A DNA stretch of 64,000 bases from Lineus longissimus (Eukaryota; Nemertea; Pilidiophora; Heteronemertea; Lineidae): positions 23,319,292-23,383,291 of the forward strand of contig NC_088312.1 in the NCBI RefSeq assembly GCF_910592395.1, in the 5' to 3' direction. Made by a program: the position numbers and the translations under genes. A model generated the notes under the pieces. It was not told the origin of the DNA, did not search any database, and saw only the letters and a list, made by a program, of their open reading frames with translations. This document shows positions 33,601 to 44,737 of the stretch, piece by piece (within the stretch, counting starts at the first letter, position 1; every line of letters begins with the position of its first letter).

Positions 33601-36600
33601 TACAGTAGAAGGATTCTTGCTGGTGTCTTACATGACTTAAGCAGTCATGGTTATCATGGTGAGAAAAGATGCGTTTTTCCTGTGGCAGTGTTGCGAATTT
33701 ATTGACATTCAATACTCACCTCCTCCTGTCCCTAAAAATGGCGCCACATGAAAAAGAAACCGTTAACTATTAAATAACTTTGAACAATCATGCCAAGTAA
33801 TTTCTCTGACGACATGTATTTCGGCTGGTGTCAGCGGCGGTCGATTCCCGCGCTGTTGCCCATCATTCTGATATCAACCTCTGTGTGTTTTTTCTCCCGT
33901 TGTATAGAACAAAAGGGCTGAGAACTGACATTTCTTTTTACATTTCATACCTACCACATCCAGTGAACTCCACTCTAACGGCGACACCCTGGTCAGGGTA
34001 TGTCCTTGGAACTATCTTGACGCAGGAGGCTCGTACAGGGCTCGGAAGACGGATCACTGAAATACCGTCCCCGCTAGTCGAATCTGTTGTGAATATCTGA
34101 AAAAATATAAGTCGAATAACTGACCATACCCAATTGAAATAGAGTAAAAATGTACCCAAAATCAACAGATAAGTCAGTACCCAAAATCAACAGATAAGTC
34201 AGTACCCAAAATCAACAGATAAGTCAGTACCCAAAATCAACAGATAAGTCAGTCAATATTTTCAAAAAGAATTGCACGGTCATGTCGCCCAACCTGTGAG
34301 TTTTCTTCCCAATAAACACTTTCAACTCAAGTTTTTTCCTTTTTGACGTTTTAACCGTTTACCATTCACACCACATTTCCAACCCGCGCTCCTTGTTTGG
34401 CGATGATGGTATGCATTCTATCTCCTATATTGTTTGCCAAGCATTGTCCAAAGTGTCTTGCCTTGGGATTTGCATAAATGTTATCCCCTGTATCTCCCGA
34501 GCAAGAAGTGAATCAGGTCAACTGTGGTCAAATGGGTCGGGAGTTCTGCCAGCCTTCCTGCGTGGCAAATGCATGTCACACATGAATGACAATGGAATGG
34601 ATGTGATACACTTGGCGGTACCAGGCCCATTGTGGCCCATTGTCAATAATGGCCGACCGGTCACATGGGATGACTTCATCCGCTCATCGATTCTGCAACC
34701 AAGCATCTCGTCACTCTCAGGCTTCTAGTCACCATACCTTTTCTCTCGTGGACCCTTCCTCCATCAGTGTAAAATATCTTATACAATTCCTGCTGATTTG
34801 GAAGGTGAAACTCCGCACATATCGGTGACCTCTGACTTCCCCTCCAACTTTCATTTCCGAGATGATCTTTTCGCTCGGAAATTTTATAATCAGCCAAGAG
34901 TTAGAGTTATTTCTTGGAATCCAACCAGTATTTGATGTAAGTCTCGCCCGATGTGGCGCGTAATTTGGCGAGACTCCCTGATCCGAACTAAGGAAGTGGT
35001 TATCCGGTATAATGGAGGCACTAGCGACCCCTATTGGCATCACTCTGCATTCCCCTTCGTCTGGAAAAGATGAGATTTAAACCTTAAAGGTCTCTTTCGC
35101 CTATACCTTAGTCAAACCAACTCTGCACTGAAGACACCTGGACACAAAAAACTGTACCCCTCAAACGCTGTATATTGCCCATGCATTTGGCTTCAATCAG
35201 CCCCCCCCCCCCCCCCACAGCATTGACATAAAAACATTGACTCTCCTTCCACCATCCGGAAGTTGACGGCATATTCAACAGGTTCAGATATCTCGTCTAC
35301 CTACCACAGCCCAACACTTCCACTCTTAATGCAATGGTTCTGTTGTATCTTGTGGAGATGGGTACAAACTTGATACAACGTGCTTGGATAATATCACTGA
35401 AGATGGTTGTCACTGCTGTGTCCTGGTCAACGTTGGCTGTAAAAACCTGTAAAGTATACGTATCGTTAGCAGATATGCATCAGTCATGCTTCATTGCCAA
35501 GAACTAAATGAATCATTCTCGGACTAGAACGTGATTCCAGTATGCAGTGCCAGTTAATAATGAATGTCAACTAAAGTTCACCCCATCTAAGACCGGTGCT
35601 GGCCTGGCGATTTATTTTTTCACACCAGGTGCGGCCATTTTGTTTTCCATATATGGCATAATTTATGCAGCATCGTCATTGCATGTAGAATGTACGTTTT
35701 TCGAGAAAAAAATGGGGATCCTTGCGAGAGCTTAGCGAACTAATTATCGCGCGCTGAAACAAAAGGTAGGTCATTCAGTGCGGTGACCGGCGCGCGAACT
35801 CAATGGGGATTTCCAAAACCAAAAACGTCAATTCATTCGTATCAATAAATGAATAAATTATGACGCGTTTGCCATATATGGAAAACAAAATGGCCGCACC
35901 TGGTGTGAAAAAATAAATCGCGCTGGGCCTGGCCCGCCCCATTAAAACAGCATAGCGGAGCGAAGCCTATTCTAATGGGTTATCCCCATCTTAGAAAACA
36001 TGTGACGAATAATGCCAAAAACATCGTTAAATCACAATTATTTCAGACTTCTCTAATACGTATGAGACAGCTAAGGTCGTTTCATCTTGTATCAAGAGCC
36101 AAGCCGCCACATGGGTTTTTGGTAAACGGTTATCAAACATGTCAAAGCCATCGTCGGTCAGACCAGCGTGGCCACAATCAATCTCTGGACTGATCAACTG
36201 AAGAGCAACTGATCCGTCTCCTCGCCGTACATCGTCATCAGTACAAGATCACCAACAGCAAAGGGCCGCATGGGTAGCGTAAGGGATGATCAGGAAATAT
36301 ATTGATGTGTATCTCAAAATGTTAAAAGATACTAAAAAGAGCTTGGAACATGGCCATCATGAGTATCGGCCGAGACGCAATAGATTATCCGTCACAGGAA
36401 ATTCGTATTCTTATTACAGTAGATTTTCTTCATTATATTGTCTACCCTAACGTAAGTCAGCTTGAGCTTATGAGACACTCTTTAATTCCATCTATAATGT
36501 CAGGCGCCTGGTTTGTAACCTATATTTAACCAGCTCGCGGGTAACCATCCAGCCGCATCGTAAGGAAGTATACCTGCGGACCTCGAACCTTCGACCTTCC

Positions 36601-38604
36601 GTTCACGAGGCAGACACCTTAAACTACCAAGCCATCGGAATCGGTTTATATAGTCCGTTTCTCTTTACCTTTCGGCTTCCTGTGGATGATTTTATTATTG
36701 TGAATCGATGACAATCCTGGCTGTATTCAACAGAGAGCAGTGTGACCCATCGTCGCGCCTGCGGGTCCCCTTGCGTCTCGATGCCCGAGATGATATAACC
36801 ATGCCCTAAATCTACCTGAAATAAATTGCGTTAACAGCGTTCAACTTTAGGTTTATAACAATTAAGGTAGGTCTGTACACTCGAATTGTATTTAGGTGAA
36901 CTTTGCACCTTTCTGCCTTGCGGAGGGGATCACGGAAAGACCATCGCATGGATTTAATATTTGTTGTATAAAATTGACGTCAGCGGAAGCTAACCACACT
37001 CAAAGTCTGCGGTGGCAACACACGTTGCTAACGTTTTTTCAGAATCCCCAAGGCGATTCGTACTGATCAAAATATGGGGACCCGGGTGAAATGGGGTCTT
37101 GCACTGGCCTCATTCACACTATTTGATAGTTCGCCTACGTACCGTGATCGACTCATTAAGACCTTTTCCAAACGGTGTAACCCAAGCATCCGCTCCCAAC
37201 AGCCGCCCTTCCCCTGCTCCGCTGGTCCTCTTGATCCGACTCGCGAGGACTTGCTCGGGTGATTGCACCCCGAGTGGGGTGTGGCAGTTGGACGGATCTC
37301 CTAGAGAAAGATATCATGTTGACTTAAAGATTCACTTTATGACTGTTCATCGTTGCTCTTAAATGCTACATCAAAATGTCGGGCGCTCATGTGATGTGCA
37401 TGCCGAGCTGACGGCGTTGTGCGCATATGTTAAGGGTGAACAACTACTGTGGAACCTCGGTCCGCTTCAAAATGAAGAAACATCATCAGTCCCAAAAATC
37501 TTTTGGCTTTGAAAATTTTTCAGAATTTTGAACTGATGCAAAAACTCTGAAAGATGAGAAAAAAAATTTAAGTCCAAAAATTTTTTTCACTCGTTTTTTT
37601 CTGCTCAAAATGAAAAGAAACATCATAAGCCCCAAAAAAATTTTGGCTGAAAATTTTTCAGAATTTGAAGTTCAACAATTTTGGCGGGAAAACCTAATCA
37701 TGCATTTTGTCTCCGGATTCTCAACTTCACTAACCCGACCACCCCGCTAACGCGACCACTCAACCTCGGTCCTATGAGTGGTCTTGTTACCGTGGTTCCA
37801 CTGTAGTAGTAATGGAGGTCGGTGTTGGAGAAGAGAAAATCCTTCGACCAGCTTGGACTTGCCTGAGCTTATCGGAGATGACCTACCTTTTCTGACAATG
37901 GGAACATGTGCACCGTTCGTCAACTGAAGAAAGATATATACATGACATTTTGTTTTTTAAATTCGTATTTCACAAGCGGTTGCCAGTATTGCACTAACAA
38001 GGACTTTGTTCCGTGAAGTCGATAAACTTCCAAATGGATTTTGTCATGAGACAGACTAAAGGAAGACCGACTACGGACATTTTCCTGTAAGGTCATTGAC
38101 AAGGACAGGACAACAGTTCATAGCTTCTCATTACTCTTTTCCTCAAGATCTCTAGGATATCACACTTGTTCGCCGGAAGATCGTCGCAGTCAGCAACAGT
38201 TCAATGTGGCGTGTTAGGCGAGCATATCAAACTTTTATACTCAGTGATGCTCTATTTCACTGCACGGTGAAAACGTAAAAATCGCTGCCTGGGACATGGC
38301 TCTCGTTTAAGTCTGGCACAGTAAGGAGTTTTATAAGGATTGGAAGTTTAAGATGAAATATCGATTGATATTTTCAACTGCTGCATTTTCTCTAAGATAT
38401 CAATAACAAATCCGAGTGCCGGCAATTCTTCCGGGAAATTGACTTATACCTAGTTTTGTATGGAGTTAGGAGGAATGCCTAGACATGCGGGTTATGCTGG
38501 TCATCATAGAAGCCTTTAACGAAAACGATTACCACACTTTATGAGAACCGTTAGCTTACCTCGATGATACAAGCTAGTAAGAACAACATCAGTGTGACAT
38601 CCAT
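30519..38604 (-). CDS. Secreted discoidin-discoidin-trypsin serine protease
   Basis: Twelve minus-strand exons join in phase (1827 nt, 608 residues plus stop): 38560-38604, 37887-37923, 37143-37300, 36669-36815, 35305-35446, 34738-35060, 33955-34096, 32879-33080, 32377-32516, 31611-31775, 31076-31230 and 30519-30689. Order: signal peptide ([15 protein letters not shown]); two F5/8-type C (discoidin) domains, each starting CxxPLGV/CxxMPIGV and ending VExxGCG; then an S1 protease with activation site RVVGG, TAAHC (His), NDLCLFKL (Asp) and GDSGGP (Ser). DSC before QGDSGG places Asp at S1-pocket position 189, so cleavage after Lys/Arg is expected. Discoidin domains commonly bind glycans or lipids, so a surface- or matrix-tethered zymogen is inferred. 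All domain joints are phase 1, as in exon-shuffled genes. Confidence 0.92.
31076..31230 (-). CDS. Protease gene exon 11
   Basis: 155 nt. It encodes [15 protein letters not shown] through [15 protein letters not shown]. The Asp of DSC is the specificity-pocket residue. Confidence 0.92.
31611..31775 (-). CDS. Protease gene exon 10: catalytic Asp
   Basis: 165 nt. It encodes [12 protein letters not shown], with the catalytic Asp, then ICLPGEEE and ECQVGGWGY. Confidence 0.92.
32377..32516 (-). CDS. Protease gene exon 9
   Basis: 140 nt. It encodes [20 protein letters not shown] and ERIIPHPQF, the usual S1-protease stretch between His and Asp. Confidence 0.9.
32780..32870. mobile_element. Short MITE of the same CAGTG/CGGT family
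   Basis: About 90 bp from TACAGTGAAACCTCGGT to ACCGGGGTTCTAGTGTA, with complementary ends and TA at both borders. The inner text ACCCCGGTAACGCGACCA also occurs near 37744 as CCCCGCTAACGCGACCAC. Confidence 0.7.
32879..33080 (-). CDS. Protease gene exon 8: activation site and catalytic His
   Basis: 202 nt. It encodes GSCGVRK (cysteine likely paired with the catalytic domain), the cleavage site EKRVVGG and TAAHC. A MITE remnant ends about 7 bp inside the following intron. Confidence 0.93.
33955..34096 (-). CDS. Protease gene exon 7: end of discoidin domain 2
   Basis: 142 nt between TTCAG and GTAGGT. It encodes [15 protein letters not shown] and ends [10 protein letters not shown]. Confidence 0.87.
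34152..34251. repeat. 25-bp tandem repeat, 4 copies
   Basis: The unit GTACCCAAAATCAACAGATA + AGTCA repeats four times without change, inside a protease-gene intron between exons 6 and 7. Confidence 0.92.
34738..35060 (-). CDS. Protease gene exon 6: discoidin domain 2, N-terminal two thirds
   Basis: 323 nt between TCCAG and GTATGG. It encodes [25 protein letters not shown] and [19 protein letters not shown]. It corresponds to exons 3 plus 4 of domain 1 without the intron. Confidence 0.85.
35305..35446 (-). CDS. Protease gene exon 5: end of discoidin domain 1
   Basis: 142 nt between TACAG and GTAGGT. It encodes [16 protein letters not shown] and ends [10 protein letters not shown]. Same length and phases as exon 7. 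Confidence 0.88.
35600..35935. mobile_element. Foldback/MITE-like element
   Basis: The left arm (GCGATTTATTTTTTCACACC, GGTGCGGCCATTTTGTTTTC, CATATATGGCA) is repeated inverted on the right (TGCCATATATGG, GAAAACAAAATGGCCGCACC, TGGTGTGAAAAAATAAATCG). The arms are about 55 bp and nearly perfect around a loop of roughly 200 bp. Located in a protease-gene intron. Confidence 0.8.
36530..36655 (-). repeat. tRNA-derived SINE-like element
   Basis: The minus strand reads GATGGCTTGGTAGTTTAAGG (A-box-like) and, about 40 nt on, AAGGTTCGAGGTCCGCAGG (B box). This is the RNA polymerase III head of a SINE. No intact tRNA fold. Located in a protease-gene intron. Confidence 0.6.
36669..36815 (-). CDS. Protease gene exon 4: middle of discoidin domain 1
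   Basis: 147 nt, phase 0 on both sides. It encodes [17 protein letters not shown] and [12 protein letters not shown], the core discoidin strands. Confidence 0.88.
37143..37300 (-). CDS. Protease gene exon 3: first half of discoidin domain 1
   Basis: 158 nt between CTCTAG and GTACGT. It encodes [19 protein letters not shown] through ADAWVTP, typical of the discoidin N-terminus. Confidence 0.82.
37444..37804. mobile_element. MITE of the CAGTGGAACC family, full-length copy
   Basis: Starts TACTGTGGAACCTCGGT and ends ACCGTGGTTCCACTGTA, complementary ends bordered by TA. The interior holds a diverged inner duplication (CAAAATGAAGAAACATCATC and CAAAATGAAAAGAAACATCA). TA-bordered short ends suggest a Tc1/mariner-pogo type parent, by inference. 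Related to 2048-2385. Confidence 0.72.
37887..37923 (-). CDS. Protease gene exon 2
   Basis: 37-nt exon after a TTTCTTCAG acceptor, GTAGGT donor. It encodes [12 protein letters not shown]. Accepted because it is the only phase-correct link seen between signal peptide and first discoidin domain. Confidence 0.65.
38560..38604 (-). CDS. Protease gene exon 1: signal peptide
   Basis: 45 nt, ATG at 38604, ends GAG before GTAAGC. It encodes [15 protein letters not shown]. It lies inside the left edge of the tandem array, and a copy exists at 62282-62326. Confidence 0.82.
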
Positions 38605-39287
38605 CCTGGGGCGAAAGGATACCTGAAGATCTATAGATACAATACTAAATATAGATGCAAAAAGTCACGACCTGGGGGAATCTTCAACATGGCAACAATG
38701 CAAATATGGCAAAAGGGGAAAAGTCCTTCAACAATTAGGAGTCTGGACCGCAGGAGAGTTCAAAGAGAAAATTCGACCAAGCTGCTACGTACCCGCTCTG
38801 AATGTATCCTGAGATCCCCAGACAGCGTTCCTGCGATATCCTAAATATTGAATTGACGCTCCTCCAGTGATCCCGAACGATGTTTTAAAGTAAGCTCCCT
38901 GATATCGTCATCTGCCCTACGATGACAACTAGCGAATACATTTGATCGCATGGAGCGTGCTTTACCAATATTTCATATCAGGTCAAAGTTGACACCCGCT
39001 GCATGATCTCTATCTAAATCAATGACATAGTTTCGCCAGAATCTACCATGTAAGTTCAGGATCATTATACGGGTCAACCACTAAAGATAAGTATCACTGA
39101 AGATTATATCTGACTAAATTAAATTAACCGTTTACCAAATGCTTTTACTGATCATTATGTTTTTGTTATTCGGCCTCGGCCTCGTAAAACTCAGCGATGC
39201 TTAACAGTTTTATCCCCAACCTTCCCATCAGAATGGAACGATTTTGAGAATGAGTCTGGCAACTATTAATGATCTAGTGTTTACCTC

Positions 39288-40343
39288 CTACAAAGAAGGA
39301 TCGTTTCTCGAGGCAGTGGAAGCTTTGGTGACAATAGAAGTGGATTCCTTGTTCCGCTTTAAGAAGAAAAGTTTTTCCAGATCCTTACGAAATCTTGAGG
39401 AGGTGAGACAATAGAGATAGAAATTAGCAGAACTGTTGATAAGAAGCAATACCGTCACTACTCGTATGCTGACCAGACGCAAAAGCAATTCGTAGGTATT
39501 CTCCGGCTTCGCAAAAATTTCAAAATAGAAATAGTCGATTAGACATGGAAATAGAAACATTATAAAGGCAGATGATACGACGAAAAGCATGACGTTCACC
39601 TGCGGGGACTCCGCTGTCTTGCTTGTGTAACCCTCTTGCATGTGCTTCCGCACATGCGCACTCCTACGCATGGCAACCACTATGCCAATATTGAGAAAAA
39701 ATACTAGGACCGGCGGCGGATAAAACCAGACGAAAGACTGTAGAAAATACATTGCTGTGTGCAACCATTTTGGTTCAAAAAAACACATTTGATGAACGGA
39801 CCCGGCGGCGTTCGGCTTGTACTTCTGGGTTAAATTTGGGCTCAGTGTCAGCACTGCTAAAATTGGGACAACAACACAAATTATTTTGGTGCGTTTTCTT
39901 GTGCACAGCGCCACCGCACGGAGAGGAAACCAAATTGCTATGAAACGATCAACAGTCATAAAAACAAGAATCCAATAGGCAGTTCCCGCGCAAATGTACG
40001 AGAGGTAGATATGCTCCTTGCAGTAAAAGTCTCCAAGCGTTCTTGCAATTGACGGCACAAACATCACCACATAACTTTGAAAGTGATACACAATAATATA
40101 AGCGATGTCGAAAATGGCGAGGATTTGTAGAAAGAGACAAGCTGACGAAAGGCGGTAAGTTGGTCTGGTAAACACGAGGAACGACAGTATATTCCCTGCG
40201 ACTCCTATGGCTAGGATTGGAGGAGGGACGTAGACTAACAAAAGCTGTTCGGCGTATACAAGAACTACATTTGATTGTGATATTTCTGCCTCGTCGTAAT
40301 TAGTCGTGAAGTTAGTCACATGCGGTAGGTGTGACACATTCAT
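39288..40343 (-). CDS. Peptide GPCR, FMRFamide-receptor-like, array copy 1
   Basis: Intact intronless class A receptor, 351 residues. The extracellular N-terminus has three N-glycosylation sequons (NVS, NFT and, less sure, others nearby). TM1 carries Asn51 (GNILSF), TM2 Asp79, Cys108 before TM3 pairs by family rule with Cys187, the DRY position reads DRF (132-134), and TM7 has NSSANFYLY in place of NPxxY. The NSSxNFxxYC...FR pattern is typical of FMRFamide and related neuropeptide receptors, so a peptide ligand is likely; which one is unknown. Gq/Gi coupling cannot be read. The tail is short and Ser/Thr-rich. It differs from copies 2 and 3 at residues 173 (Q), 186 (M) and 263 (F). Confidence 0.92.
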   Translation of the reverse strand: MNVSHLPHVTNFTTNYDEAEISQSNVVLVYAEQLLLVYVPPPILAIGVAGNILSFLVFTRPTYRLSSACLFLQILAIFDIAYIIVYHFQSYVVMFVPSIARTLGDFYCKEHIYLSYICAGTAYWILVFMTVDRFIAIWFPLRAVALCTRKRTKIICVVVPILAVLTLSPNLTQKYKPNAAGSVHQMCFFEPKWLHTAMYFLQSFVWFYPPPVLVFFLNIGIVVAMRRSAHVRKHMQEGYTSKTAESPQVNVMLFVVSSAFIMFLFPCLIDYFYFEIFAKPENTYELLLRLVSIRVVTVLLLINSSANFYLYCLTSSRFRKDLEKLFFLKRNKESTSIVTKASTASRNDPSL

Positions 40344-41750
40344 GGTGTTGAATCTCCTTTACTGACGATTGCAAGATCTACTTCATTTCAGCATTCCTCT
40401 TCTTAATCTGATGATCCTATTCCGCCATGTTGAAAGGACACAGATGACAATCTTGCTAAATACAGGACGCCATGCAGTACCAGCACAGCCAACGTACGCT
40501 AAGTATTAGAGAGACTTCGGACTTTGATTGGAGAACGAAAACGACTCAAGATAGTGCCACAGTGGTCTGAGGAGAGATCATTTGAAAGGAGAATCGTAAA
40601 CTGTCCACATTTCTAAAACCCTACAACTGTCGATAGAAACTGGCGAACCTGGCCTGTACATGTACAAAGTATTGGAACACTTTCACTGCGGCTGGAACAC
40701 GTTTTCATATTTCGGAAGCCCGCACCTGACTCTAACTTCGGCGTCCAGTGGAGTTTTTTGGCCGCCAGTATCTGAACGCCAGAAAACTCCTAGGTGTGCT
40801 ATGACTTGCTGTCGCTGGACGCCGCCGAACTCCACTCGACGCCAGGTATTAAACTAGTTTGATTTTGGACTCCTGCGAACGCCAATGAAAGCCTGAAGCA
40901 GCAAGGTGTGCTACCGATTCAGCGGCGAGCGGCGGCGAGCGGAGTTCAGTCGAACTCCTCTGGACCCCAGAGTTGGAGGGTGGTGCCAGCTTTAACCTCT
41001 CTATCACTGGTGTGGCACCAACTTGGGTTATTGATCCAGCACCGATTCAAACACTATAGGCCTAATGTCACAAAGCTCTGTTTAATGCATAACCAAAGCA
41101 GTTCATTACAATGCTGAGTTCTGCCTACAAATGTCGCTGAACGTTGCCGTGATCTGCCTTCCCCGACACAGCAACAAAAATCGGTCAGAGTGCGGACCCA
41201 TGTGATCCACTGACTCCACTCAAGACGCGAACTTCCGAAACAGAGTGACGTCATCATTATTTGCATGACATGATGTCACTTTACCACGGAAAGTTGCAAC
41301 GTGCTCTCTCCAGCTCAAGTGACTGGAGTACGACTGTAGTCTATGAATATCCCGCCAGAAGTTTTTCATGCCGTCAATTAATTTCTCAACTTCATCTACC
41401 TGATCTTACTATTAAATCACGGGTTGCCTGCCTCATGGAAGCTTTGCGTTTCGAGAATTGTAATCAAAGAGGCAGAATGTGGCATCCCGTTTGATTATGT
41501 AGCGAAACAAACTACTGATGAGACGCTGTCGAAAATGAGATAGCTGTGAAGCCGGCGGGAGTCAAGATGTAAGCCTGCAAAATCTCCCAATATACGTTTG
41601 AATCTCCGTACGATAATTAGTCGCATGCATGCATGAGTAACGTCACCGACACTACAGGCCTACTAGGTTTAGTTTCCGTGGTAAGTACTGTCATGCACGT
41701 GAGTGGTCAGATCAGCCGCTAGAAATCAAGCAAGTGTGTAACTTTGTGTG
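40344..41750. other. GPCR 5' flank, spacer 1
   Basis: Conserved upstream region, also at 48676-49900 and 56495-57730. It contains a short inverted repeat (GGCGTCCAGTGGAGTT at 40740 and the near-inverse GAACTCCACTCGACGCC at 40830). Copy 1 has about 200 bp (41060-41265) that the other two spacers lack. No coding sequence supported. Confidence 0.5.
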
Positions 41751-42481
41751 AATGCGTATAGGGGCCTACATGTATTTCCGTGTAGCCTTTCCACACCTCA
41801 TACTCAACACCTTCCGCTGCTGCTTCCCGCCCAGAACGTGAATGACATTCATCACGGTTGCATTTTCTATTTGAATGTCGCAACTGACGGCAATTGCAAA
41901 AGAGACAGATTGACAGTTGAACAGCCTCAGATATACGGAATACTAGTATTCGCATTGATATCAACCTCAATTGATATAAATAGTGACTCTGGGTCAATAG
42001 GCGTTACCTGTCTCGTCAATATGCCACACAATCAATTTAGTGCCCGCCTGATGGCCCTCCGGGTGATGCCTTATAACGCCGTGAAGGACTGACGCCTTCT
42101 ACTGTATGTACGTCGCGATTTAAATCGTGACACTGATGTTCTACTGTGGGGCTGTCGTGAATCACTCTGTTCCGAATGAAATTAAATCACATGCTCGCAC
42201 TTAAATTACAGTCAGCGACGAGAATGAAGTTACGCTTTGTGCAAGTTTTATATTACAATCATTCATTTGATGCATTTTTCAATCCGTTTTTATGACTTCA
42301 AGATAAATTTATTTCAAAAAGTTCAGACACATTTCGTGTGCTATATAAATTGTTTATATGGAAATTGTATGTTCCGGCGCCCAAACATGTACACTCCTAG
42401 TCTGAGTAACAAGCAGTGGCTCTAGAAAAGGCACTGATCGAAAAATAAAGTCAAATGACAAACAGAGAAGAGATAGAACGG

Positions 42482-43259
42482 AGCCAAGCGGCGATCCGCT
42501 GAACTATATGCCACGATCTCACTGGATCAGAGCCAAGCGGCGATCCGTGGAACTATATGCCACGATCTCACTGGATCAGAGCCAAGCGGCGATCCGTGGA
42601 ACTATATGCCACGATCTCACTGGATCAGAGCCAAGCGGCGATCCGTGGAACTATATGCCACGATCTCACTGGATCAGAGTCAAGCGGCGATCCGCGGAAC
42701 TATATGCCACGATCTCACTGGATCAGAGCCAAGCGGTGATCCGCTGAACTATATGCCACGATCTCACTGGATCAGAGCCAAGCGGCGATCCGCGGAACTA
42801 TATGCCACGATCTCACTGGATCAGAGCCAAGCGGCGATCGGTGGAACTATATGCCACGATCTCACTGGATCAGAGCCAAGCGGCGATCCGCGGAACTATA
42901 TGCCACGATCTCACTGGATCAGAGCCAAGCGGTGATCCGCTGAACTATATGCCACGATCTCACTGGATCAGAGCCAAGCGGCGATCCGCGGAACTATATG
43001 CCACGATCTCACTGGATCAGAGCCAAGCGGCGATCCGTGGAACTATATGCCACGATCTCACTGGATCAGAGCCAAGCGGTGATCCGCGGAACTATATGCC
43101 ACGATCTCACTGGATCAGAGCCAAGCGGCGATCCGTGGAACTATATGCCACGATCTCACTGGATCAGAGCGAAGCGGCGATCGGTGGAACTATATGCCAC
43201 GATCTCACTGGATCAGAGCCAAGTGGCGATCCGCGGAACTATATGCCACGATCTCACTT
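42482..43259. repeat. 49-bp minisatellite, 16 copies (spacer 1)
   Basis: A 49-bp unit with AAGCGGCGATCCGCGGAACT followed by ATATGCCACGATCTCACTGG occurs 16 times. Copies vary at one or two sites (GCGG/GTGG, CCGCTG/CCGTGG/CGGTGG). Since 49 is not a multiple of 3, the overlapping short ORFs in all frames are by-products. Confidence 0.95.
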
Positions 43260-44737
43260 CATGAGAGAATTGATGGAGTTCGACTCCCGGTCATCCTAAA
43301 TCGTCTTACCGGGCGACAGGACGAGGAATGGAGCTGGAGTTTTAACTATTCAATGTGAACTCTGGTTTGTCTCCAATATAAATTCATCCCTCTTTTGACC
43401 ACATTAATTTGAGTCCACAATAACTGAGTTCAAATAATTGAATGGTTTATCGCCAGTATGAATCCTGGCCAACAGAAACTAAAGGCTACTAGGAAACAAT
43501 GAACAAAATAAAGGCATTGTACCTTGAATGTCTATATCTGATATACTCCACGGACAAGTAGAATTCAATGGAAAATCAATGATAAACGTGTTTTGATAGA
43601 CATGTACACGGCAGTTCGATACAACCGGGTAACCAGCACCCGTTGATACCAAACGCTTTGGCGACATATGTCGTTACCACACCCACCAACAGGCGGTGCC
43701 TCTGTCCAATTACATTAATTGGCTAAATCTGGCGAATATATGGGTAAATGATTGTATTAATTGGAAGTTCATTGCTAACAAATAGTTAATTACCTATTTC
43801 GCACCTATTAGTAGGTGTGTTAAGAGGAATGTTCTCTGTGTAGATAGCATTCTCCTATATATATTTAAAGTGGATAACACCTTTGACTGCAAACATTTGT
43901 TTGCATTTCCCTCTGAAGTTTCCATAACGATTTCCGGGGTTCCATTATTAGATAATTACAGTACGTGTTAATTATCAATGAGTCTGATTGTAAATCGTTC
44001 ATGTAGCTGATGCTGGCGCAGACAATGATCCGCGTGGCCGGAGACGACCATACTGGTCATCCAGCGGTATTGCCTCCGTAGCCTCGGCCCATTCTCTAGA
44101 AGCTGAGCAATGTCAATACATTGAGGATCAAGATGGAGTCGGCAGGCGTCTGTACAGTGTTTATTTCTACTGGGATTTTGGCCGAATCAATTCATATCCC
44201 TTGTCCACAACATCATGGCGTCAGCATCTTCGACAGTTTTGTCAATAAAGAGTCCAAGACCTGGGACATAGCTGAAGACTCGCTTCAATCAGTTCCGCAT
44301 TGGCACCTCCAGTTCACTTCAGAAGGTAACGACTCCGAGTTATGGCGATTTTACACACTGACTAAACATAGTACCTAGTACATAATGCAGTCAAAAATTG
44401 CCATCTAAAAAATGACTTCCGTGTGATTAAATATCTACTTCAAAAAAAGGTATTTCAATGTAATAAAGGATGTGTTTGAAAAATATCTTTCCATGCAGTC
44501 ATTTATCAAAGATTTGCCAAAAATCAGATAATGCATGACCATTAACGAGGGATTTGAAGCGAAAAATGGTCGATGTAGCCTTGATAGAATCAAGGAAGTT
44601 TCCGAGTACCCCCATGATAGAACCATGCAGCGTTCATTGAAAGACTCTGGTAGAATTCGCGGTTACATGAGCCACAAGCATCTTTTACTAATTTGTTTGT
44701 GTTACCTGTTTATGAGATTAAAAAACCGCAAAAGGAT

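Noticed and set aside
42508-43299. Several overlapping ORFs with MPRSHWIRAKRRS-type repeats
   Set aside because: The 49-bp unit shifts frame each copy, so every frame shows the same peptides. There is no single supported reading frame.
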